Assembly (NCBI RefSeq): GCF_009765965.1
Contig: NZ_LMUL01000014.1
Span: 2,379,024-2,443,023 of the forward strand
DNA from: Caulobacter sp. S45
GTDB taxonomy: Bacteria; Pseudomonadota; Alphaproteobacteria; Caulobacterales; Caulobacteraceae
DNA: 64,000 nucleotides
Direction: 5' to 3'
Of the stretch, positions 50,449 through 58,616 are shown piece by piece (position 1 is the first letter of the stretch; every line of letters starts with the position of its first letter). A program made the position numbers and the translations under genes. The notes beneath the pieces were generated by a model. The model made no database searches. It saw only the letters and a program-made list of their open reading frames with translations, and had not been told where the DNA came from.

Positions 50449-51843
50449 ATGCCGTTCGCCCGCGCCTTGCATCGCCGCACCTTCCTGTACACGGCCGCCG
50501 CCGGCGGGCTGCTCGCCACCTCAGCCTACGCTGCGCCTGACGAGACGGACTGGAAAAAGCTTGCCGAAGACGTGAAGGCCGAGATGGCCTGGTCGTGGGC
50601 GCAATATGTCGAGCACGCCTTCGGCCATGACCAGATCCGGCCGGTCAGCGGTACGCCGCAGTCCTTCTTCTTCCCCGAACACAGGCTGGGCCTGTCGATT
50701 GTGGAGGCGCTGGACACCCTGTGGGTCATGGGCCTGGACGCTCAGTTCGAGCAGGGGGTGAACTGGTGCGTCGCTAACCTGCGCTTCGACATCGACGGCG
50801 ATATCCAGCTGTTCGAGACCTCGATCCGGCTGGTCGGCGGGTTGCTGTCAGCCCACCACGCCAGCGGCGACCGGCGGTTGCTGGCCCTGGCCCACGACCT
50901 GGCCGAGCGGCTGTCGCCGGCCTTCACCAAGTCGCCGACGGGGATGCCATACCGCTTCGTCAACCTGCGCACGGGCGCGGTGCGCGATCCGATGACCAAT
51001 CCGGCCGAGGTTGGCAGCTACCTGCCCGAATGGGGGACGCTGAGCCGGCTGACTGGCGATAAGCGCTTCTACGACCTGCCCAAGGCCGCGACCAAGGCGA
51101 TGTTCGACCGCCGCTCGCACCTCGATCTGCTGGCCGACGCCATCCATGCTGAAACGGGTAAGTGGATGAGCCGCCGCGCCACCATCGGGCCGCCTTCGGA
51201 CTCCTATTACGAGTACCTGTGGGACGGTTGGCAGCTGTTCGGGGATGCGGACTCCAAGCGCTGCTACGATGTCTGCACCACCGCCATCCTCAAGCACCAG
51301 CAGGACGTGCGCGACGGTCGGCTATGGTTCGCGGCGGTGGATTTCGAGACCGGCGCGCGGCTAGACCACCACCAGACCGAGTTGGACGCCTTCTATGGCG
51401 GGTTGCTGGGGCAGGGCGGGGCGATGCGCGAGGGCCGTGCCTATACGCTGTCCTGGTCGGCGGTGCAGGACCAGTTTGGGGTGATCCCGGAGGGCTTCGA
51501 CTACGCCACGTTCAAGCCGACTGCGCCCAGCAACGCGCTGCGGCCGGAACTGGCGGACGCGGCGTTCAACCTGTGGCTCCTGGACAAGGACCCGCTGTGG
51601 CGGCGCATCGGTCGGACGCACTTCCTGAACATGAAGGCGTCGAGCCGATCCCGCTACGGCTATTCCGGGCTGAAGGACGTCACCGCCACGCCCAAGACCA
51701 AGGACGACTCGTGTCCCGGCTACTGGTGGTCGGAGCAGATGAAGTACTACTACCTGCTGTTCTCCGACACGCCCCGGTTCGATTACGCCAAGAACTACCT
51801 GTCGACGGAAGGCAACGTGCTGCTGGGCTTTCGGCGTCTGTAA
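50449..51843 (+). CDS. GH47 alpha-1,2-mannosidase (exported)
   Basis: 464 residues of the class I alpha-mannosidase family best known from the eukaryotic ER and Golgi; a Caulobacter homologue has been characterised structurally. The start MPFARALHRRTFLYTAAAGG is a twin-arginine-like signal, cleaved near TSAYA. Family regions visible include VEALDTLWVMGL, QLFETSIRLVGGLLSAHHAS, AEVGSYLPEWGTLSRLTGD and GPPSDSYYEYLWDGWQL; the C-terminus ends near STEGNVLLGFRRL. ATG 50449 with GAGAGG at 50437-50442 is preferred over a start at 50401. Calcium-dependent inverting hydrolysis is expected from the family. Convergent with a GH92 mannosidase. Confidence 0.9.
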   Translation: MPFARALHRRTFLYTAAAGGLLATSAYAAPDETDWKKLAEDVKAEMAWSWAQYVEHAFGHDQIRPVSGTPQSFFFPEHRLGLSIVEALDTLWVMGLDAQFEQGVNWCVANLRFDIDGDIQLFETSIRLVGGLLSAHHASGDRRLLALAHDLAERLSPAFTKSPTGMPYRFVNLRTGAVRDPMTNPAEVGSYLPEWGTLSRLTGDKRFYDLPKAATKAMFDRRSHLDLLADAIHAETGKWMSRRATIGPPSDSYYEYLWDGWQLFGDADSKRCYDVCTTAILKHQQDVRDGRLWFAAVDFETGARLDHHQTELDAFYGGLLGQGGAMREGRAYTLSWSAVQDQFGVIPEGFDYATFKPTAPSNALRPELADAAFNLWLLDKDPLWRRIGRTHFLNMKASSRSRYGYSGLKDVTATPKTKDDSCPGYWWSEQMKYYYLLFSDTPRFDYAKNYLSTEGNVLLGFRRL

Positions 51844-51844
51844 T

Positions 51845-51867
51845 CCCTCCCCCGTTCGAGGGGAGGG
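51845..51867. terminator. Hairpin between convergent GH47 and GH92 genes
   Basis: CCCTCCCC/GGGGAGGG with a CGTTCGA loop exactly fills the 27 bases between the two stop codons. Probably a bidirectional transcription end; on the plus strand it is followed by GTTT only. Confidence 0.5.
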
Positions 51868-51870
51868 AGT

Positions 51871-54216
51871 TTAGTAGGCCGTCATCGAGAACGGCCGCTC
51901 CCCGGCGCCCGTCGCCCAGGTCTTGTTCGGCGTCGCCTGCATGACGAAGCGCAGTTCGCCCCCGGCCATGATCTCGTCGTGGCGGATGAAGCTGCGGGTC
52001 AGCGGCCGGCCGTTCAGGATCACGCGCCCGACATAGGGGTGGGCGTCCGACAGGCCCTCGGTCGTCACCGTGAACCGCTTGCCGTTGGGCAGGGCGAGCG
52101 AAGCCCGCTCCACGAACGGGCGGCCGATCACGTACTCGTTGGAGGCCGGGGCCACGGGATAGAAGCCCAGCGCGGTGAAGATCATCCAGGCCGACATCTG
52201 GCCCAGGTCGTCGTTGCCGACCAGGCCATCTGGGGTGGGGCGGTACTGGCTGTCGACGATCTGCTTCAGCCGCTCCTGGGTGCGCCAGGGCTGGCCAGCA
52301 TAGGCGTAGAGATAGGCCAGGTGGTGGCTGGGTTCGTTGCCATGGACGTACTGGCCGATCATCCCGGCCATGTCCTCGACATTGGCGTACTGCTTCAGGT
52401 CGACCTTGGCCTCGAACATGGCGTCGAGCTTGCCGACCAGCTTGCCGTCGCCGCCCAGCTCGTGGATCAACCCGCCGATGTCCTGGGGCTCGTACCAGGA
52501 GTACTGCCAGGAATTGCCCTCGGTGAAGCCGCTCTCAGCGCCCGCCTGGGCCGGATCGAACGCGGCGCGGAAGCTGCCGTCGGCCAGGCGCGGGCGCACG
52601 AAGCCGACCTTGGGATCGAACACCTTGCGCCAGTTCTGCGCGCGCGCCTCGAAGGTCCTGGCCACCTCCTCGCGGCCCATGGCCTTGGCCATCCGCGCGA
52701 TGGTCCAGTCGTCGAAGGCGTATTCCACCGTCTTGGAGGCGGCCTCGCCGTCGTTGTCCACCGGCACGTAGCCGAGCTTCATGTAGTCGCCGAGATGGCC
52801 ATAGGGGGCGTAGGTGGCGGTGGCGACCATGGCGTCCAGCGCCTTGTCGGCGTCGAAGCCCCTGATGCCCTTCAAGTAGGCGTCTGCGATCTCGGGTACG
52901 GCGTGGTAGCCGATCATGCACCAGCCCTCGATGCCCTGGAACTGCCAGATCGGCAGCATGCCGAACGGGCTCTCCTGCTGGGACATCACCAGCGAGTTGA
53001 CCACGTCGGCGGTGCGCCCCTCCGGCTCGATCAGGGTCATCAACGGCTGTTCGGCGCGATAGGTGTCCCACAGCGAGAAGGTCGAGACGAAGTCGAAGCC
53101 CTTGGCCTGGTGCACCTCGTTGTCCGGCCCGCGATAGCGGCCGTCCACGTCCATCGACAGGCTGGGCGCCATCAGCGCGTGGTAGAGCGAGGTGTAGAGG
53201 GTCTTGCGCATCGGCGCGGGGGCTTGGATGTCGACGGCGGCCAGGGCGTGCTCCCAGGCGGCGCGGGCCTCGCTGCGGGCCTTGTCGAAGTCGAAGCCCG
53301 GAGCCTCGGCGTCGAGATTGGCGACAGCGCCCGCCTCGCTGACCGACGAGATCGCCACCTTCACCGTCAGCGGCCCGGACAGGGCGCCGAAGTCGAACAC
53401 ACCGACCAGTCCACGCCCTTCGACCGCCTGGGTGTCGGCGGGGCTGTCACCGGGGGTCTTGAAGCCCTTGTAGTCGATGGGCGTCTCGCGGTCGTACAGC
53501 TCGTGCCCGGCCAGCGGGGCGGAGAAGCGCATGGCGAAGTAGAGCTGTCGTCCGGGCGCCCAGCCGCGCGTCTCGCGAAAGCCCGTGATCGTCCCGTCCG
53601 CGCGGATGCGGATGCGCGACCAGAGCGTCTTGCCCGGATAGTTGTAGATGCTCTGGCGCAGGTCGAGCAGCAGGTGGGCGGCCTTGCCCGCTGGGAAGGT
53701 GTAGCGGTGCAGGCCCGCGCGTGGGGTGGCCGTCAGCTCCGCCCGCACGCCGTAGTCCGACAACGTCACGGCGTAGTAGCCGGGCTCGGCCTTCTCGGTG
53801 TCGTGGCTGAAGCGCGAGCGGTAGCCGGAGCCAGGCTGGGCCTCGTCGCCGGGTTCGAGCTTCACGTCGCCCGCGATCGGCATGACCAGCATGTCGCCGA
53901 GGTCCGAATGGCCCGCCCCTGAGAAGTGGGTGTGGGAGAAGCCCTGGATGGTCTTGTCGTCGTAGCGATAGCCGGCGGCGTGGGCGTAGGAATGGTGGAA
54001 GTCGCCGATCCAGGTGTCGGGGCTGAGCTGCACCATGCCGAACGGGACCGTTGCGCCTGGATAGGTGTGACCGTCCGGTCCCGTGCCGATGAAGGGGTCG
54101 ACGGCGCTGTAGGCGCTGGTCTGGGACCAGGCCGGGCCTGTGGCGGCGAGAGCGGCGACGGCCGAGCCGAGGGCCAGCGCGGCGCGGAGGCCCGTCCGGC
54201 GGTTACGCGATGTCAT
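51871..54216 (-). CDS. GH92 alpha-mannosidase (exported)
   Basis: 781 residues with an N-terminal signal (cleavage near GPAWSQ). GH92 signatures: DPFIGTGPDGHTYPGATVPF, FSHTHFSGAGHSDLGDM, CMIGYHAVPEIADAY, GNEPSHHLAYLYAYAG and VGNDDLGQMSAWMIFTALGF. GH92 enzymes are calcium-dependent inverting exo-alpha-mannosidases. The two-domain length (780) is standard. It starts four bases after the 2-hydroxyacid dehydrogenase gene and is the last of a three-gene operon. Likely works with the convergent GH47 enzyme on alpha-mannosides in the periplasm or outside. Confidence 0.93.
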   Translation of the reverse strand: MTSRNRRTGLRAALALGSAVAALAATGPAWSQTSAYSAVDPFIGTGPDGHTYPGATVPFGMVQLSPDTWIGDFHHSYAHAAGYRYDDKTIQGFSHTHFSGAGHSDLGDMLVMPIAGDVKLEPGDEAQPGSGYRSRFSHDTEKAEPGYYAVTLSDYGVRAELTATPRAGLHRYTFPAGKAAHLLLDLRQSIYNYPGKTLWSRIRIRADGTITGFRETRGWAPGRQLYFAMRFSAPLAGHELYDRETPIDYKGFKTPGDSPADTQAVEGRGLVGVFDFGALSGPLTVKVAISSVSEAGAVANLDAEAPGFDFDKARSEARAAWEHALAAVDIQAPAPMRKTLYTSLYHALMAPSLSMDVDGRYRGPDNEVHQAKGFDFVSTFSLWDTYRAEQPLMTLIEPEGRTADVVNSLVMSQQESPFGMLPIWQFQGIEGWCMIGYHAVPEIADAYLKGIRGFDADKALDAMVATATYAPYGHLGDYMKLGYVPVDNDGEAASKTVEYAFDDWTIARMAKAMGREEVARTFEARAQNWRKVFDPKVGFVRPRLADGSFRAAFDPAQAGAESGFTEGNSWQYSWYEPQDIGGLIHELGGDGKLVGKLDAMFEAKVDLKQYANVEDMAGMIGQYVHGNEPSHHLAYLYAYAGQPWRTQERLKQIVDSQYRPTPDGLVGNDDLGQMSAWMIFTALGFYPVAPASNEYVIGRPFVERASLALPNGKRFTVTTEGLSDAHPYVGRVILNGRPLTRSFIRHDEIMAGGELRFVMQATPNKTWATGAGERPFSMTAY

Positions 54217-54220
54217 GTGA

Positions 54221-55153
54221 CTAATCCTGGATCGGGGTCTTCAGCGGCTCGCCGGCGAAGAAGGCGGCGAGGTTGTCCTTCATCAACGCCATCATCGCCT
54301 GCACCGAGGCGAAGGTGGCGCCGGCGGTGTGGGGCGTCAGCACGGTGTTGGGGACGTCCGTCCAGCGCTCGGCCGGGGTGGGCTCCTTGACGAACACGTC
54401 CAGCGCGGCCCCACCGAGCCGACCGTCCTTCAGCGCCGCGATCAAGGCGTCCTCGTCCACCAGTTGGCCGCGCGCGACATTGACCAGCAGGCCGTCCGAT
54501 CCCAGCGCCTCGATCACCTCGCGCGAGATCAGGCCGCGATTGGTCTCGTCCGCCCGGCAGGCCACGACCAGGATGTCGCTGTCGCGGGCCAGGGTGAGCA
54601 GGCTCTCCGCGCGGGGCCAAGCGGCGCCCGGCTTCTCGCGCGGGCCCCACCAGGCGACCGGCATCCGCATCACCTCGCAGCGGCGCGCCAGAGCCTCGCC
54701 GATGCCGCCGAGGCCGACGATCCCCACCCGCTTGCCGGCCAGGGAAGGCGTCAGGGTCTTGCCGGTCGGGAGCCATTCGCCCGCGCGCAGGAGCCGGTCG
54801 CCGTCGACGATCTTGCGCACGAAGCCGGTGATCAGGCCGATGGCGTGGTCGGCGACATCTTCGTGGTTGACGCCCGGCGCATGGGTGGCGGCCAGTCCGC
54901 GCGCCTTGGCCCAGGCGACGTCGATCCCGTCATAGCCGGCGGTGAAGCAGGCGATCAGGCCGATATTGGGCAGGCGCTCGATCAGGGCCTTGTCCAGGGC
55001 GAACTCGCCGGCGACCACCATGGCCCGCGCCTCCGCCATGTCTTCCGGCGAGGGGCGTTCCGAGTAATGGAGCACGCGGTAGTCGCCCTCCAGCTGGGAT
55101 GACAGCCGCCCCAGGTGGGGCTGCATGATCATGATCGTCGGACGGCTGGCCAT
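54221..55153 (-). CDS. D-2-hydroxyacid dehydrogenase (glyoxylate/hydroxypyruvate reductase-like)
   Basis: 310 residues, NAD(P)-dependent. Nucleotide motif GLGGIGEA in the central Rossmann domain; catalytic residues in VACRADETN (Arg), DVFVKEPTP (Glu) and LTPHTAG (His). Cytoplasmic. It sits 17 bases after the metalloprotease and 4 bases before GH92, an odd partner for two exported enzymes. Substrate not assignable. Confidence 0.88.
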   Translation of the reverse strand: MASRPTIMIMQPHLGRLSSQLEGDYRVLHYSERPSPEDMAEARAMVVAGEFALDKALIERLPNIGLIACFTAGYDGIDVAWAKARGLAATHAPGVNHEDVADHAIGLITGFVRKIVDGDRLLRAGEWLPTGKTLTPSLAGKRVGIVGLGGIGEALARRCEVMRMPVAWWGPREKPGAAWPRAESLLTLARDSDILVVACRADETNRGLISREVIEALGSDGLLVNVARGQLVDEDALIAALKDGRLGGAALDVFVKEPTPAERWTDVPNTVLTPHTAGATFASVQAMMALMKDNLAAFFAGEPLKTPIQD

Positions 55154-55170
55154 GGCGGGCGTTTATCCGT

Positions 55171-57744
55171 TCACTGCGAGAAGGACACGCTCTCGCAATA
55201 CCAGCAGTCCTCGCCTTGGTCGCCGCCTTCGCCGATCGGCATGCCTGGCGGCGGCTCCAGTTGACGTCGCGTATCGGCGGCGGCGATGGCGGCCGCCCCG
55301 TCTCGGCTCGGGTTCAGGATCAGGTCGGCGTAGTAGCGGGCCTGGGCGATGTCGGCCGGATCGCCGGCCTTGGTCGCCGCCAGCCGCTGGCCGAGGCCAG
55401 TCAGCGTGGCCTTGAGTTCCGCCGCCACGGTGGGGTTCAGCGACTTCTCCTGTAGGGCGGCCGCGAGGCGGATGATGGTGCGGGCCTGGATGCGGCGGCG
55501 AAGCTCGCCCAGGCGGCCCGGACCGCCGGGCGCGTAGGCTGTGGCCACGGTCTTGTCGAGCAGCTCGGACAGCTGGAGTTGGGACGGATCGCGACCACCC
55601 TGGTCGGCCACCCGGTTCAGCCGGTCGGGGTCGAGCAGGTCGCCCAGCGTGATGTCCACCGCCGCGTCCGCCGCCGTGCCGAGGTCGAAACCCGGCGCGT
55701 GGGGATGGCCGAACACCTCCACGTCGAAGGCCTTGTCGCGCGGACTGTCGCGGCCCTGGGCCAGCAGGTCGATCAACGGGTCGGGCAGGTTCAGCAAGGA
55801 CGGATCGAGGGTGGCCAGCAGCGCGTCCAACGCCCGGCGCTGGTCGGCCGGGGACACGACCTTCGAGCTTTCATGCGCGTCGCCCCGAACCGCGTAGGTG
55901 AAGTCGATCCCGCCCACCAGCTTGGAGGTCGCGTCCACCTCGTAGCGGTGGAACAGGTAGATCGGCACGATCACGCGGCGCAGGTCCGATACGGGCGCAT
56001 CCTTGGGCAGGTTGGCGGTCCCGAACCGGTCCAGCGCGATCCGGCGCACCGCCAGCACGTGCTTCAGCCCCTCGACCGGGTCGGTCCCGTCGTCCCACAG
56101 CGAGCCGTTCGGGTGGGCTGAGCCGGTGGGGCGGCTGTCGTTGTCGCTGACATAGCGCAGGCCGTGGGCGTAGCCGTCGGTGACGATCTGGTCGAGCTGG
56201 CGGCGGCCCTCCTCGCCAGGTGCGACCGGGGTGTAGAGCCACTTGATGGCGAACTTGTCCCAGGTCCCGACGCCGACCTGGTAGGCGTCGGTGAAGTCGA
56301 GCTTGCCGTCGACGATCTTCACCCGTGGCGGCGGATAGTCCATCACCGAGGCGCGGTCGTCGAAGGTGCTGGCGGCGAAGTTGTGCTCCAGCCCGATGGC
56401 GTGGCCGGTCTCGTGTACGGACAGCTGGTGCAGGCGGGCGATGGAGATGCGGATCGGATCGTCCTGGCCGCCCGTGCCGGTCTTGTCGGCCCCGACCAGC
56501 CCCTCGAAGATCATCCGGTCCTGGCGCACCCGCAGCGAGCCCAGCAGCACCGATCCCTTGACGATCTCGCCGGTGCGCGGGTCGATGATGTTGGCGCCGT
56601 AGGACCAGCCGCGTGTCTGGCGGTGGACCCAGTTGATCACGTTGTAGCGGGCGTCCAGCGGGCTGACGCCCTCGGGCAGAACCTCGACCTTGAAGGCGTC
56701 GATGAAGCCGGCCGCGTCGAACGCCTGGCCCCACCAGCGCGCGCCCTCGACCAGGGCGGTGCGCACCGGCTCCGGCGCCGCGCGGTCGACGTAGAAGACG
56801 ATGGGCTTCTTGACCGTGGAGCGGGCGGCCGTAGGGTCGGTCTTCTCTAGCCGGAAGCGGTGGGCCAGCCGCACGATGGTCGAGCCTTCCAGCGGCGTGC
56901 CGTAGTCGGCGATCAGTTCGCTGATCGCCCCGGTGCGCTGGTCGGCCTCGCGCGGGACGAAGCCGGGCGGCGGCAGCTTGATCAGCGAGTGGTGCTCGAT
57001 CGCCGTCACGCTGCGTGGATCGGGGGCGATGCCGCGCACTTCGGGACCGGGATCGTCGCTGACGAAGGTCTGGTGGGCGTCGAACTCCAGGTTCTCCGGG
57101 AAGGCCTGCACGCCGGCCACGTCGGGATAGCTGAGCTCGGGCGAGACCTTGAAGCTGCCCTGCTTGGCCGCCTTCAGCATCTCGACCGAGCCGAAGGCGT
57201 CGCGGGTGAGGAAGCTGGAGACGTCCACCAGCAGCGTCCCGTCCGCGCCCTCCGCGACGATGGCGCCGGACCAGACGGTGGAGGGCGGGAAGGATTCCCG
57301 CACCGCCTGCACCTCGTCCGGGGCGCCGTCGCCGGCGCGGAAGTGGGTGTTCTGCAGCTCGGCGATCACCCGCTTGCCCTCGCGCTTGAAGGCGATCAGT
57401 TCGGTTCGGCTGGGATTGGAGCGGTCGATGCCGATGGGCGTCGAACCCAGGCCCGCGCGCATGTAGACTTGGTAGAGGAATTGGCCGCAGTCGCCGTCTT
57501 TGTCCGGGTTCAGGGCGATCAGCACCCGGCCGCCCCGCTTGTCGAGATAGACCGGCAGCAGGCCCTTGAGCGGCTGGAGGCCCTTGATCGCGTCGGCGAA
57601 GGACTTGCCGGGGGCGTCGGCGGTCTCGGTAGCGGCCTTGGCGGGCGGGGCGGCGAGGGCTTGGCCGCCAAGCGCCAGAAGCGCGGCTCCCGCCAACATC
57701 GCCGTTCGCACGCTGCTCGTCGCTCGCCCCATGGTGTCCCCCAT
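55171..57744 (-). CDS. Large exported zinc metalloprotease (DUF4953/DUF5117-type)
   Basis: 857 residues with a signal peptide (ends near GGQALA). The zinc site is H444-E-T-G-H448-A-I-G-L-E-H454-N, an extended metzincin-like HExxHxxGxxH motif. The preceding region holds the DUF5117-like domain (VSPELSYPDVAGVQAFPENL), and the following region with SVMDYPPPRV is typical of the family. Two starts are possible: ATG 57744 and ATG 57732, the latter with GGGGGA spaced five bases upstream. First gene of the operon with the dehydrogenase and GH92. A role in glycoprotein breakdown is inference. Confidence 0.85.
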   Translation of the reverse strand: MGDTMGRATSSVRTAMLAGAALLALGGQALAAPPAKAATETADAPGKSFADAIKGLQPLKGLLPVYLDKRGGRVLIALNPDKDGDCGQFLYQVYMRAGLGSTPIGIDRSNPSRTELIAFKREGKRVIAELQNTHFRAGDGAPDEVQAVRESFPPSTVWSGAIVAEGADGTLLVDVSSFLTRDAFGSVEMLKAAKQGSFKVSPELSYPDVAGVQAFPENLEFDAHQTFVSDDPGPEVRGIAPDPRSVTAIEHHSLIKLPPPGFVPREADQRTGAISELIADYGTPLEGSTIVRLAHRFRLEKTDPTAARSTVKKPIVFYVDRAAPEPVRTALVEGARWWGQAFDAAGFIDAFKVEVLPEGVSPLDARYNVINWVHRQTRGWSYGANIIDPRTGEIVKGSVLLGSLRVRQDRMIFEGLVGADKTGTGGQDDPIRISIARLHQLSVHETGHAIGLEHNFAASTFDDRASVMDYPPPRVKIVDGKLDFTDAYQVGVGTWDKFAIKWLYTPVAPGEEGRRQLDQIVTDGYAHGLRYVSDNDSRPTGSAHPNGSLWDDGTDPVEGLKHVLAVRRIALDRFGTANLPKDAPVSDLRRVIVPIYLFHRYEVDATSKLVGGIDFTYAVRGDAHESSKVVSPADQRRALDALLATLDPSLLNLPDPLIDLLAQGRDSPRDKAFDVEVFGHPHAPGFDLGTAADAAVDITLGDLLDPDRLNRVADQGGRDPSQLQLSELLDKTVATAYAPGGPGRLGELRRRIQARTIIRLAAALQEKSLNPTVAAELKATLTGLGQRLAATKAGDPADIAQARYYADLILNPSRDGAAAIAAADTRRQLEPPPGMPIGEGGDQGEDCWYCESVSFSQ

Positions 57745-57795
57745 TCCGATCAGGGGAGCAACCTAGCGGTTAAGCTGGACGACGGTCCAGCGGGG

Positions 57796-57981
57796 TGCGT
57801 GCTTCGAGACGCGCTTCTAAGAAGCGCTCCTCAGCATGACGAAGGTTGAGGCAGGTGTTTCCCTTTGGAACATTGCGACCGCCAGGCTCCCCAGCACGAC
57901 GGGGATGGGGGATGAAGGCTCTACGCACCCGCCCACGCCCGTCATCCTGAGGAGCCCCGAAGGGGCGTCTCGAAGGACGCA
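57796..57981. repeat. Dispersed inverted repeat, TTCGAGACGC type, copy 3 (long)
   Basis: Arms TGCGTGCTTCGAGACGC and GCGTCTCGAAGGACGCAG with inner CTCCTCAGCATGACG and CGTCATCCTGAGGAG, as in copies at 40361 and 50252, but with about 90 additional bases in the centre. Fills the gap between the metalloprotease and DUF1993 genes. Confidence 0.85.
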
Positions 57982-57987
57982 GAAAGC

Positions 57988-58494
57988 CTAGCGGTTGCCG
58001 AGGAAGTCCGGCTTGCCGAGGTCCACGCCGTTATGGCGCAGGATCAGGTAGGTGGTGGTGACGTGGAAGTAGAAGTTGGGCATGGCGAAGTTCAGCAGCA
58101 GTTCGCGCCCGGTCATGACCAGATCGCCCGAGCGCAACTTGATCGTGAAGGACTTGTCCTGCGAGCCTTCCATGGCCGCCGCGTCCACGCTCTCGATAAA
58201 GGCGATGGTCTTGGCGATGCGCTCCTGCAGTTCGGCGAAGGTGGTCTCGGTGTCGGGGAAGCTGGGGACCTCGACGTCGCCGAGGCGCGCGACGCAACCC
58301 TTGGCGGCGTCGGTGGCGATGTGGATCTGACGGGTCAGGGGAAGCATGTCGGGCGCAAGCCGGTCGTTGATCAGCACCGAGGGTTCGATCTTGCGCGCTT
58401 CGGCGGAGGCTTCGGCCTTCTTCAGGATGGCCGACAGGTTGTTGAGCATCCGGACGAAGACCGGGGTGCTCGCTTCGTACATCGACAGGGACAT
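57988..58494 (-). CDS. DUF1993 family protein
   Basis: 168 residues starting MSLSMYEASTPVFVRMLNNL, the typical DUF1993 start. All-helical fold related to DinB-like four-helix bundles; function unknown. A 28-residue upstream in-frame extension is dropped as non-homologous. Last gene on the minus strand after the alpha/beta hydrolase, separated by 116 bases with a 9-bp hairpin, so it may be its own unit. Confidence 0.85.
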   Translation of the reverse strand: MSLSMYEASTPVFVRMLNNLSAILKKAEASAEARKIEPSVLINDRLAPDMLPLTRQIHIATDAAKGCVARLGDVEVPSFPDTETTFAELQERIAKTIAFIESVDAAAMEGSQDKSFTIKLRSGDLVMTGRELLLNFAMPNFYFHVTTTYLILRHNGVDLGKPDFLGNR

Positions 58495-58586
58495 GACGTT
58501 TCCGCACTGAAGGCCGCCGCCCGGATATCGGGCGGGCGGTTCGGAGCCGCTTGTCGCCGGGGGCAGGGCGGCGATCAAGCCCTCAT

Positions 58587-58616
58587 AGCTGAGCTATCGC
58601 CGCTTTCAGCTCAGCT
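58587..58616. promoter_or_regulatory. Inverted repeat at the end of the alpha/beta hydrolase gene
   Basis: AGCTGAGCT (58587-58595) and AGCTCAGCT (58608-58616) form a 9-bp stem with a 12-base loop overlapping the hydrolase stop. No T-run. Could be a weak transcription end or an operator for the DUF1993 gene. Confidence 0.35.
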
